From positions 8,569,162 through 8,633,161 of the forward strand of contig NC_086283.1 in assembly GCF_021018805.1 (NCBI RefSeq): a DNA stretch of 64,000 nucleotides. Direction: 5' to 3'. The first letter of the stretch is position 1, and the number at the start of each line of letters is the position of its first letter. Origin of the DNA: Prinia subflava (lineage: Eukaryota > Chordata > Aves > Passeriformes > Cisticolidae). The notes beneath the pieces are model-generated. The model did no database searches and was not told the origin of the DNA. It saw nothing but the letters and a program-made list of their open reading frames with translations. Both the position numbers and the translations under genes were made by a program. Below are positions 1 through 31,343 of this stretch, one piece after another.

Positions 1-1317
1 AAAATCAGGTGCTGTTACCACAGTATTTGAACACTTAAATTGATAATGTGTTTACTGCTGTAACATTCCCATGTGGTTTGGACCAGACCCTTTTTGGAAG
101 GGAACTGTGACCTAGAAACTGAGCTTAAGGGCTTGGATACCTAAAGTAGGTTCTAAGCAGGGTTTAGATGCTGAAATCCAGACTGCAATCTGTTTATTCC
201 CTGTTCAGTCAGTACTTACCCTTGGAGGTGAAGAACCTCTCTGACATCTTTGACCAGCTGGATTTTCCTTTCATATCCATCCAGGACTGCTTAGAATGGG
301 AGTCCCACAGCACAGCTCATAGGTAAATGTCATCTGACCCCAAAATGAAGAGTTTCTTTGCTGAAGTGGTGATCAAAGTAGACTCATTGCTTGGGGGAAC
401 CAAGCTCCTGACAAGCATCACACCTCTGTTCTGGCTGCTTTTAAATTGTAGCTGGGAAAGGAGAGAGCCTACAGGGGAAGGTGCTTGCCTGTGAAGAGGA
501 CAGCAAGGGTCAAGTGCTGTTTCTGAGCACTGTCTTTTAATGGGCTGTTTAATATTAACATCACATCTGTAAGCAGAAATGGGAACAGGCAGCAAAGCTC
601 TTCATTCCGATACTACAGAGTCATGCTTCCCTGTAGGCATAGTTCTCTCCCTCTGGCCCAGCACATGTATTATTATAATTTTGGTTGAGTGGCAGGAGGA
701 ATCCCCTTCCTCAAGGAGAGGCATGTCTTGGAGTAATGCTCTCTCCCTTGCACTGAAGGCTTGAATCTCTTCTGGCAGTCATTTAAAAACAGTGGCCATC
801 CTTCCTAACAGGAACCCAGCTGCATTTTGGAAGATGTTTGTGTGTGTGTGGTAGGCAAGAGATATCCTTCCAGCCCCTGTGGCAAGAGGCTGTGTAATGT
901 ATAATCTCTGTTCTTAACTGTAATTGATCAGTGTTAACTGAACAGGCAAGCACTTTGCTCTTTTGCAGGAGCTGTTTGGCAATACTTGCTAGCAGCAGGG
1001 CCTTCCACGGATCAGTGTCTGCTCATTGCTTAGTCTGTGCTTTAGAGGCAAGCAGGCAGAAATCACATGTGCAGCAAAGCTTTGGTTTGTTTATCAGGAC
1101 AAGTATAACACATAACCCTCCTAAAAGAGTCCACTGGCTTTCCTAGAGTGACAATCCATGGCTTTCTCTGTAGAAAGATCCTCAGTGTAACTTAACAGCC
1201 ACGTGTAACTTTTGACTATCAACTGGCAGCAAACTGCTTTCTTAGGAAGAGGAAGAATATGGCTTCTAATATTCCCAGCTAGTAAAATGTCAGCTGTACC
1301 TGAACATATGCATAGGG
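1..1317. other. Intergenic sequence downstream of TET2, no gene seen
   Basis: No exon with a recognisable product or repeat was found. A short GT run lies near 838-850. Short open frames on both strands have no familiar motif and no convincing splice sites. In mammals PPA2 lies beyond TET2 in convergent orientation, but no pyrophosphatase exon is visible here. Confidence 0.5.
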
Positions 1318-2042
1318 AAGAATAATCCCAGGTACCAGCACAGGCTGGGGGCTGACCTGCTGGAAGCAGCTCTGTGGAGAAGGACCTGGGTGTCTTGGTG
1401 AACAACAAGCTGCTTATAAACCAGCAGTGTGTCCTTGTGGCCAAGAAGGCCACTGGCATCCTGGGGTGCATTAGGAAGAGCACTGCCACAGGCTGAGGGA
1501 GGTGATCCTGCCCTCTGCTGAGCCCGGGTGAGGCACATCTGGAGTGCTGTGTCCAGCTCTGGGCTCCTCAACACAAGAGGGACAGGGAGCTCCTGGAGTG
1601 GGTCCAGCAGAGGCCACAAGGGCCATGAGGGGGTTGCAGCATCTCTTACAAGGAAAGGCTGAGGGAGCTGGGTCTGTTCAGCCTCGAGGAGACAACAGAG
1701 AGGGGACCTCAGTGTTTATAAGCATCTGGAGGGAGGGTGTGAAGGGGAGGGAGCCAGGCCCTGCTCAGTGATGCCAAGCAGTAGGACACAAAACAACAGG
1801 CAGAAACCAATCCACAGGAAGTTCCACCTGAACTTGAGGAAGAACTTTTTTACTGTGCAGGTGACTGAGCACTGGAACAAATTCCCCAGAGAGGCTGTGG
1901 AGTCTCCCTCACTGGAGATATTCAAGAACTATCTGGATGCAATCCTGTGCCATGTGCTCTAGGATGGCCCTGTTTGAGCAGAGAGGTTGGACCAGATGAG
2001 TGCTGGTCCCTCCCAGCCTGACCCATCCTCTGTGACTCTGTG
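1318..2042 (+). mobile_element. CR1 LINE fragment, 5'-truncated, plus strand
   Basis: About 725 bases follow the familiar end of CR1 ORF2 and its 3' UTR. Recognisable blocks include CTCTGTGGAGAAGGACCTGG, GGCATCCTGGGGTGCATTAG, GTTCCACCTGAACTTGAGGA, GAGTCTCCCTCACTGGAGAT and GGTTGGACCAGATGAG. The end reads ATCCTCTGTGACTCTGTG, a decayed form of the short 3' terminal repeat. The reverse transcriptase frame is broken by stops and indels, so this is a dead, fairly old copy. Truncation at the 5' end is usual for CR1. The left edge is approximate. Confidence 0.93.
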
Positions 2043-5000
2043 GTGGATATACTTAGCTGTGTATCTGGGTAGTTCCTTAGTACCTAACTGTAAATGCATG
2101 AAGAGAGCACATAGAAATACTTGCTGGATTCATGTGAACTTGTTCTCTTCAAGTTTTGTAAAGTTTTCTTCTTTCCCTCACACTTAAAATGTGTTTTTCT
2201 GGGAGGAGTCTGAAAATGTGTAACTAAGCTGCTTGCCTGGCTTTCCCAAGGAAGCAGCTGCTGGTGTGCAGCAACAGAGAATGTGGTGGAGGAGGAGGCA
2301 GCACTGCTTTCTTCATGTAACAGGCACAGCTGCAGGAGATCTGAAACCTCGTGGCTACACTTGACCTGATTTCCTTGTCAAAAGCACATCTGGTTTTCAA
2401 TTTGATTTAACTTGGAAACTATGTTCTGCTGTGCTGAGGCCAGGAGTCCTGAGATGCAAATCCTTCTGTAAAATGCCAGTGTGTTGCTGCTGGGAAAATT
2501 ACCAAGAGAGCCGATCTAAATGTTGTCTTGGTAGTCCTGTGAGAGAGGCTCACTTTTGTCTTGTCACCTTATGTGGCTGGGATTTGTGCCTGGCAATTTG
2601 AGTACTCCAGGAACTGTCATACTCCCTTCTCCTCCCTCTATTGCTTTGGTTTGGCTGATTTCGCTTGGCATCCCCTCACAGTGGCATTGTCTTAGGACAG
2701 GTGACTTCCCTCTGTGCAGGTATTTTCTTGCCTGGCTTTGTGGACAAGAGTAGTCCAGAGTGTCCTCTGCGATGCACGTGCACTGTGCTGTGGACTTGGT
2801 CCCTGTCTTCCCTGGAGCAGCTCAGCTGAGGAGTTTCTGCAGCTCGCCTAAGGCTCCTGCAGGAGCTGGGTGAAGGTGGAAACAGGCTGCTCTTGGTTGC
2901 ATCCTGGGTCAGAGGTACTGGAATTCTTTCGTGCAAATGAGCAATCATTTTCGTCTTAAGGGGTGGGAGAATAAATGCCTGCAAACTGCAGCCCTCTGAC
3001 AAGATGCTTGCTTGCTTCTGGTATGGAGAGTGTTCACAGAAGGGACAAACAGAAGGGAGGGATATTTGCCAGGGTTACTGATTATAAGACTATAAATTCC
3101 TGAAGAGCAAGCCTGAAGTTTTACAATTCTGCCTTAGACAGTCCCTCCCAGTATCCTGCCCTAGGAAGGCTGTGTGGATGATGCAAATGTTCGAATACAG
3201 ATCCAATATTTGGAGTCTGGATGTTTTAAACTAGGGCCTGAATTGAAGGGCTGTGATGCAAAACAAATGCACTGGGGCGGCAGTGAAGGATGGAACAGCT
3301 AATAGATGTTTTCCTTTTGCTTGACATCTGTCACCTTCCCCCATGCCAACCCTTCCTCTGTTTATAGCAAATCATTTGCTCCCATTAATTAGAACTGGAT
3401 TGCTGCCATCTGACCAGCTTTGTGCCTGTACAAATGTTAACAGAGCCAAGACTACACAGGTGGGGAGAAGGGCCAGTCAGAGGAGATCTGTTGCATCTGT
3501 TTGGGGGGAAATGCCACCCTCCCTTTTCCAAATCAGGCACACTGGCCTACAACAATAATTGCAATGCAGACTAGGAGCCCCAGGATGCCACTTTACCCAG
3601 CCCTTTTCAGAGCAGACTGCAGTTTAAGCCATCCCCTCCAGTTAAATCTCTTTACCAAAGTAGTCTGTATGAAGCCTTACATACAAGAAGATAATGGTGC
3701 TGTCATTTTTACAAATAATCACAATGGGAGCAGAAAAATAAGAGGAAGATGATTACGCCTGAAAATGCAATGAGGTTCCAGTTGCTAATGCAGTGGAAAC
3801 TAAAGGGAAGCTGAACCACAATCTCAAGCTGTTTCTGCCAGGCTGGCTTTTCTGCTGTGATTTAGGAGTGTACAGCTATGTTGCCATGACATTAGGAGGA
3901 AATGTACCTACCCTGGGATGGTTTTCCATACATAAAATAGTATGAAGACTAAGTATTTAATGTAGTAATGGGAGAAATGGTTTAACCTAGGTTGGCTTGG
4001 CTGGGTTGTAAATGAAAAATCCCTGCAAACCCTGCTGTAGCTGCTTCCAGCAGTGATGTTCTACTTCTGCTAGGACTGTGAAACAAGAGGGTGGCACTGG
4101 TTTTAACACTGAGGATTAAACCCCTTCTTAAAAGGAAGTAGAACAGCAGGCTTGCCTCACTCCTGCATATAATTGCAGGAGCTGTTTCTTGATGATGTGG
4201 GATGGAGAAGATTGATAGGATGTGCTTGTGTGTACCTGAGAGTACTTCAAGCCTTTTACAATGATGATCAGAATCTGTTCAGACATGGAGGAGGACCTGA
4301 GTGCCAAGGTTGTGAGTACTCCGAACACCTAATGGCAAAATGGTTTTGGGGGAGAAAGAATGGTGCCTTGTTCTCACAAACTTGCAAGGAAGGAGACCTT
4401 TTGAAGTCAAGAGATTTTTAAACAGAAAAGCTTTGGAGATGTTTTTACAGCATGTTGTAGGAAGTATGTCATTCCCTTCTCCACGGCCTACCATCTGGGG
4501 ATCCCTACTTTGTGTCCCCCTGCATGGACAGGGGCCCCTGGCCCCCCCACTCTGCTGCAGTGGTGTTTGTCTGGGGCTTAAGTGCCCCATGTTGCAACAT
4601 CCATTACTTACATCAAGTAAGCAGCTTCCAGCTTCAGTGTTCTTCCATCAGAAAGGACAGCAGTAGATCTTTAACAGATCTCTTCCTTCTTTCTCATGTT
4701 CTTGCCCCCAGTGTGAGATTTTTCTTCCCCCCAAAAATGAGCATTTTTTGTTTCTTTAAATCACTACTTTCTGTGCTGATGACAGATACTCCCTTTGCTG
4801 GTTAGAGGTGAAGCAAGTAAAACACGGAGCTGACTTATCTCCCTAGTTCTGCGAGAATCTCTCCTAGCACAGTATTTTTCCTAATTAAACTAACTTAGGG
4901 AATCATTTACAGGTCACAGTAAATGGACTCACTTAATGCATAAACACAGTTGGAAAGCAGTGTCTCACAGAGAGAAGCATGGAGAGCAGTCATTGTGGCT

Positions 5001-6673
5001 CATGGGTTGATGGGGGTGGAACTGTCAGTTCTCTAGGAAAAAACGTGCCTCAAAATTATTAGTTGTGTCTGCATTAGGTAAACAGAGTCGAGTGTAACAG
5101 GAACTTGACAGATGCATCTTTTTCAGGAAAAAGAAATGTTACTGTGTACATTAAATAGCAGAGTATTAATTTGCTGCTGAGATGATATGTGCCAGTTTTA
5201 GTATCAGTGCTGCTGGATTACCAGGAAGCCTTTGCAAGTTTGGCGTGGCATTCCTCACACAAGTGTAGAAGTAACAGAGAGCTCTGCTAGCAGGGCCTTG
5301 CTCTTGGATACAGCCTAAGGGCAAGAGAATGTGCATTTCTATAGGCTTTGTTTTGCAGACTGGGTAAGCCACAGGGTTCATGTTTAAATCCATGGTCTTG
5401 TTCCTCTGCTTGGAACTTTACTTGAGTGAAAAGATTTGGGTTTTTCTTAAATATTTCCTATTTGAAATTATGTTGAAAATGTGCCTCTGGAGAAACCACC
5501 ATTGCCCACAACTTAATCTCTACCTTCTGTAAGTTGCTTTGCTTCTCCAAGAGAAATCTGTTGTGTTTTTCTTTCATCCTTTTTGTATGGCTACTTTTCC
5601 ATATCTTTGAGCATAATCACCTGTTGCTCTCAATTTTTGCTTGGGGTTTGTTCACCCTGGTTTGGCTTTTCAGTCATTCCTGTAAAAAAGCAGTATTGTC
5701 CTCTCTGTGAGATGTCAAAAGGTGAGAAATGACAGAACAAATAGGGAAGTGAAAAACTGAGGCAGAAGCTACTTGGATGCTCAGCTGTGCATTCCCAGTT
5801 GTAACCACTGTATAGGGGCTACAGTGGGTGGTTTGGGTGGTGATGGTGAGCAGTGCCTTGTCACGGCCCCCCAGGGTACAGCATCAAACTGCCCAAGTCT
5901 CGGAAGAGCCTGTGTTCCTGGGACAAGTGCCATGGGAAGGTCTGGTTTGACTTCTCTGTGGTCTTGGTTATGAGCGCATTGTGCTGTGTTAGCACCTCTG
6001 GAATGAGAAGTGCACTGAAGAAATTATACTGAAAGGCAGCCAGTGGGGATGTTTATTAATGGCAGGATTCTTTTCCAAGGAAGGCTGAAGGGCTGTAAGT
6101 GCTGTTAAAGCCAGTGCCTCCATCTCTTTAGCTGGCTGATGCAGCAAAGTGCACCTGGGTACAGAAAAGAACAACAGTTGGCTGCTGCAGGGTGCTAGCC
6201 TGCCTAAAACATTCCCATGTGGGAATACACTGAGAGCCGAGGGGAACATTACAGATTGCTGAGTTTTAAATCGCTGCATTCCCAAGACACTGAGTGATCT
6301 GAACGTGCATTGCAGGAGGGCTTTCCAAGGTGTGTGGCATGCATTGATGGACTGGGAGACCAGTGGTGACAACAAACTCAGGCTCTTAAAAAAGGAAGCT
6401 TGAGAACTGCAATTGTCACAGAAACATTTTGCAACTGTGGAGAGGGCAATTTCTGTCTTTTCCACAGAATAGGTTATTTCAGAATTCAGTCTTGATATCC
6501 CCTGAAGTTAAAAAGAGGGACCAGGAGAACAAGCTTTTGTCTGATTCCTCCAAGAATGTATGTCCTGGTATTGATTCAGACACACATTTTCTTACTGCTT
6601 CTGCTTTTCTCTAGCTTGTGATTTAGATTATACCTGAGGGTTTGGGCTTCTATAGTTTTGGGGTTTTTCTTGG
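2043..6673. other. Intergenic sequence, no gene seen
   Basis: This stretch between the two CR1 fragments has ordinary composition. The open frames, the longest being 158 codons on the minus strand at 5989-6465, are not recognisable. They lack periodic conservation clues or good splice contexts. Confidence 0.5.
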
Positions 6674-6905
6674 TCACAGAATAATTTAGTTTGAGGTCAT
6701 TAAGTCCAACTGTAAACCTACACTGCCAAGTCCACCACTAAACCATGTTCCCATGTGCCATGTGTATGGGTCTTTTGAATAGCTCCAGGGATGGTGACTC
6801 AACCACTTTCCTGAACAGCCTTTTCCAATCTTACAACCCTCTTGGTGGTGAAATTTTTCCTAACATCCAGTCTATCACTCCCCTGGCACAATACTATTTG
6901 TTGAA
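6674..6905 (-). mobile_element. CR1 LINE fragment, minus strand, decayed
   Basis: The plus strand shows the reverse complement of the CR1 3' region: CACAGAATAATTTAG, TCATTAAGTCCAACTG, CTCCAGGGATGGTGACTCAA and CCTAACATCCAGTCTATCAC, then CCCCTGGCACAA. It is shorter and more diverged than the copy at 1318-2042 and lies opposite to it, so the two are independent insertions. Its 3' end is near 6674, and the other edge fades out around 6905-6930. Confidence 0.82.
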
Positions 6906-7382
6906 GCATCCCACCATTCAGGAGTGATTTGAAATAAAGTATAAAAATGCTTAACCAGGTACAACTAAATAAACCAATGAATGCTTAGAGTCTCCCCCTT
7001 GTCCTGCACCTGCTCGCTGTGCATTTGTGGCTGTTACTTGAGTAGTGAGGTCCCTGGAACAGTGAATATGCCATATTCATTTGTGTACACAAACACCAAT
7101 GGAAAACCAGCAGTTAGGCTCTACTGGCTGTTCCTGCCCATAAAAATGCCTCCCTCCTTCCCTGTAAATACAGCTTGTATGGAGGAGTAGCCTGGGCTCA
7201 GCAGCCCGTGTCCCAGCCTGTTAGTGGCAAGAGTCAAGAGTCAAAGCAGAACTAGGAAAACTGTGATGCCTAGGCTTCCTGTTTGGAAGTCCCTAGTGAT
7301 GCACTTTGTTTAAGTGTGATGCCTGCTTTGTGGTTAGCTGGTAAAAATGACAAGGAAAGATAAGTCTCTGCAAGACAGAGTG
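6906..7382. other. Short spacer between CR1 and the end of TET2
   Basis: No gene or repeat was recognised. The AT content rises sharply towards 7380, where the inferred TET2 3' UTR ends. Confidence 0.45.
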
Positions 7383-10300
7383 CATTAAATAAATATAAAT
7401 TTTATTAAAAACACCCACATCTCAGCGTTATCAGGAATGATATAATAATAAACAGCTTTCAAATAACCTGCATTACATTACAATACTTACAGTATTTATA
7501 ACTATCCTCAGATTCTTTTTATAGACATACCAAACATCTCATGAAAATGAATGAAATTAAAGTAAAAAAAGGTAGAACATGAGCATAGAAAATGCACACA
7601 GAAGTTCATTGCCTTAGTGTCAAACTGCTAAAGTTTCCTACACAAGTTAACCGCTAGCTTTAGAAGTGAACTTTATACTGCTGTGCGTCAATCAAGATGA
7701 AAAATTCATTCAAGTAAAGTTGACAACTCTCAGAAGCATCTTCAAGTATGGCTATAGTCAACCTGATAATCCTATACAAGCAACTCTGTCTGCATTGTCA
7801 TTCATTCCAACTGAGGCAGGGTTCTGTACACCAAAAATTACAGCTCAGGTATTTACAATACAAAACTGATTCACCAATTAAGCTTCCTGCTCCTGCTGCC
7901 AGCAGTTTGGCAAATGACAGTACATGGCATATTAACCAAACATCTACTGTGGATTACATGAATTATATAGGATTAAAAAAAAAATTACCCAAAGATGAAG
8001 ATATATAATGAATTACTTAATCTGACATACAACCATCTTTTTTTTTTCAAAAAGGCAAAACTTTTGTTTCAATGAGTGGATAAAGTCACAGACTGAGAAA
8101 AAACAAAATTGTCATAATAAATATTTGACCATTAAACCCAAAGGCCTCCTTTGATTTACTTGAGTTAGGTTGTGATTCTGTTGGATAGAATTTCTTTTGA
8201 CCAAACTTAATCTTACAGTATATTGCACAAGATATAGCTGGGACATGGAGGTTTGCATGTTTAGGGAAGCCCTTGTACAGACTGTACCTTTTTATATTTT
8301 ATTTTATTCATTACAGTATTCAAGAAGCCTTGTTTAGAGAGTGACTCAAATAACTCTAGCAAACAGTCACTTGCCAAACCCCTGCCTTACATTTTTCCCT
8401 TTAATTAGCTCAGTGCATTCTACTTTCTTTTTGTTTAATTATTTGAAACAGTCAAAACATTCTAAATCTCTTAAACACTTCTGTTACAATAAAGAGCTAA
8501 CAAATTTACAAAATTAGTTTTTGTTACACAATAAATGTACAAGAAAAATAAGAGAAGGGATTCAAAAGAAAAACATTAAATCCCTGAAAAAAACCCAAAA
8601 CAAAACAAAATCAAAAAACCCAGGAATAATATATTTAACCTACAACAGCTTTACATACACACAGGTGACACGTTGGCATAGGAGAACATGAGCTGAAATA
8701 TCCCTGAATTTTTAGAACCAAAAAAAAATAAAAAAGGAAAAAAGAAGTTGAAATTCAAGTTATACTTGCTAAAATGTCAAGTATTGAGAGTTTTTTTGTT
8801 TCGTTTTTTTGTTTTTTTCAAAGGCTATTGGGGAAAAAAGATGGTATACAATATATAAACTTTCACACTCAGTTCAATATCCTATTGCCAAACTAGTGTT
8901 GAGGTATATGACAAGTAGGAACATCACTCAAACCTTTTAATGTATTTTTAGCTCACATTATGATATATTTGTAGCAGGCTGAGTAGCACCATGATGTAAA
9001 TTCAGCTCAAAACCCAAATATATATAGATTTAATATTTTTACAGTACTAAAATACTAAAGCATTGCGTTAAAAAAAGTTTTGTTTACAATTTAATTTACT
9101 ATACAGCTCTCTTGCTTTTTTTTTTTTAATTAGAAATTAATGATTTAAAACCACCAAGCAAGCCAGCTGCCTATTTTTTTTTTCTATTAATCAATGGAAT
9201 AGTACAGAACTAACCCTGTTTCATTCATTTTGTGTAGGCATCGGCCTGCTCAGTCTTCCTGGAAAAGAAGCCACTTGCACCAAGAAATTACTTGCACCAC
9301 AATGTACATAATTATCAACACAAAAGCAGTTCTGCCATTCCATAGTGGGAGCGCACAGATCTCTAGAAACAGCAGAAGCCCAAGTTAACTAGGTGTAGTT
9401 TGTTGCATGCTGCTAATTATTACCTGTGGTTAATATAAAATTCTTTCCTTAAAACTGTACATATTTGAGCAATGAACTTGTCATAATAATTGTAGAAAAC
9501 AGTTTACAGTATAGCTGTGTGAGATGAGCACCAGAAAAAAAGTGTTTTGTGTACTAAAGTATTCCCTTATATCCAGTAAGCCCCGTTTTTATCATAACTG
9601 ACTGTATTAAAAATGGATATGTAGCCCACTAGCTGATGCATGGCTAAACCAAAGTATTTAAAAGCTTTTAGTTTAAAAAAATTATCTTTGCATTTTTAAA
9701 TCAAAGTAAACTCTTTTTTTTAATGTCTTAGTACCTTAGCATTGTTCAAGTTGCCAAGCTTAGGTAGACAAAGTGCTTTTGAAACACTATTTAAAAAAAA
9801 AATATCTCTCTATTTTATTGTCCTTTTCTAGGACTTGACTGGATGAGCAAAATCCAGAGGTCTTTGTAATTCTCATATGTTAAAAAGTAAGCTTATTTTA
9901 ACACCAGGTAACTTCAATACATACATGAATGAAAAGATCCTCCCTGTTGCTGAAGAACATTTGACTACATCATTGACATTTTGTTATAAAGGCATTAACT
10001 GTTTGACTGATAAAATAAAGACACCATTCTCGTAGATAGCACCATGGTTTTAGAATATTCAAACAAATTCAGTGTTTTGCTGTCTATTTGTCTTATACTT
10101 ATCTACTTTGTTAAATAAAATCAAAAAACTATCAAGATTACAGTAAAAGTTGCATGTTAAAAAGCCATAATTCCAGTATTTCAGTACATCATAGATTCAG
10201 CACCAGATGTTATTTTAAGATTCCTGCAGTTGTAATACTGCAGTATTATTTTTAAGGGGTTTTTTCCTCCTGTTCCGTGACTATGCAGACTTGATGACAT

Positions 10301-10706
10301 TAAAAGTGGCCACAGATGTGCAAAACTGTAAGGAAAAAAAAAATTCCATTTGCAGATTATCTCTTTCAGTAAGAGCCAGCATTTTCCAATGTAAATTGTG
10401 AAACACTTTGTTGTATTCTCTCCTTTTTACTTTCCTTTTATTTTCTTCTTCTGTTTTGTTTTTCTTTGCATAGGATGCTTTGGTCTTGTTTCCTACGTGC
10501 CATCTGTGACCACTTAAAAATCAGCGGAAAACAAGTGCTCTAGTGAGATTTACCTCTTTTTGCTGGTGTGTCGAGGCTTCTTCCACCGATGAGTTCCATA
10601 AAAACACTGTTTTCTTCTCCACCTTTGCCTTCCACGAAACCTAAAGCACCTACTACTGTAGTGACAAGGTGTTTTTTCAAATGAGGTAACCAACCAAGGT
10701 GTGAAG
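7383..10706 (-). other. TET2: TET2 3' untranslated region (inferred)
   Basis: Between the TET2 stop and a minus-strand AATAAA at 7401-7406 lie about 3.3 kb of very AT-rich sequence. It has many A and T runs, no coding exon, and no recognisable mobile element. The length is like the long 3' UTR of mammalian TET2, which is a target of many microRNAs. Several further AATAAA hexamers on the minus strand (8298-8308 and 9814-9819) could serve shorter transcripts. The upstream limit is certain because it is the stop codon. The downstream limit is inferred only from the hexamer. Confidence 0.65.
7401..7406 (-). promoter_or_regulatory. Candidate TET2 poly(A) signal AATAAA
   Basis: A canonical AATAAA is read on the minus strand, followed within 25 bases by an A/T-rich stretch and a CA dinucleotide near 7382 that could be the cleavage site. 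Sequence below this point loses the strong AT bias of the inferred UTR, which is why this hexamer was preferred to the ones nearer the stop codon. Confidence 0.5.
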
Positions 10707-31298
<20,592 letters not shown>

Positions 31299-31343
31299 CT
31301 GGCCTGCTCCGGGGCCATCCACAAGGCTACCCTCTGAACGTAT

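Noticed and set aside
1121..2187. Open frames around the first CR1 copy
   Set aside because: They are fragments of the decayed CR1 reverse-transcriptase region or its antisense, not host genes.
5989..6465. 158-codon minus-strand open frame
   Set aside because: There is no recognisable domain, no paired splice sites, and its Cys/Ser/Leu-rich composition is typical of random translation.
1..7382. A search for the 3' end of PPA2, the mammalian neighbour
   Set aside because: No segment resembles inorganic pyrophosphatase. The neighbour is probably outside the window.
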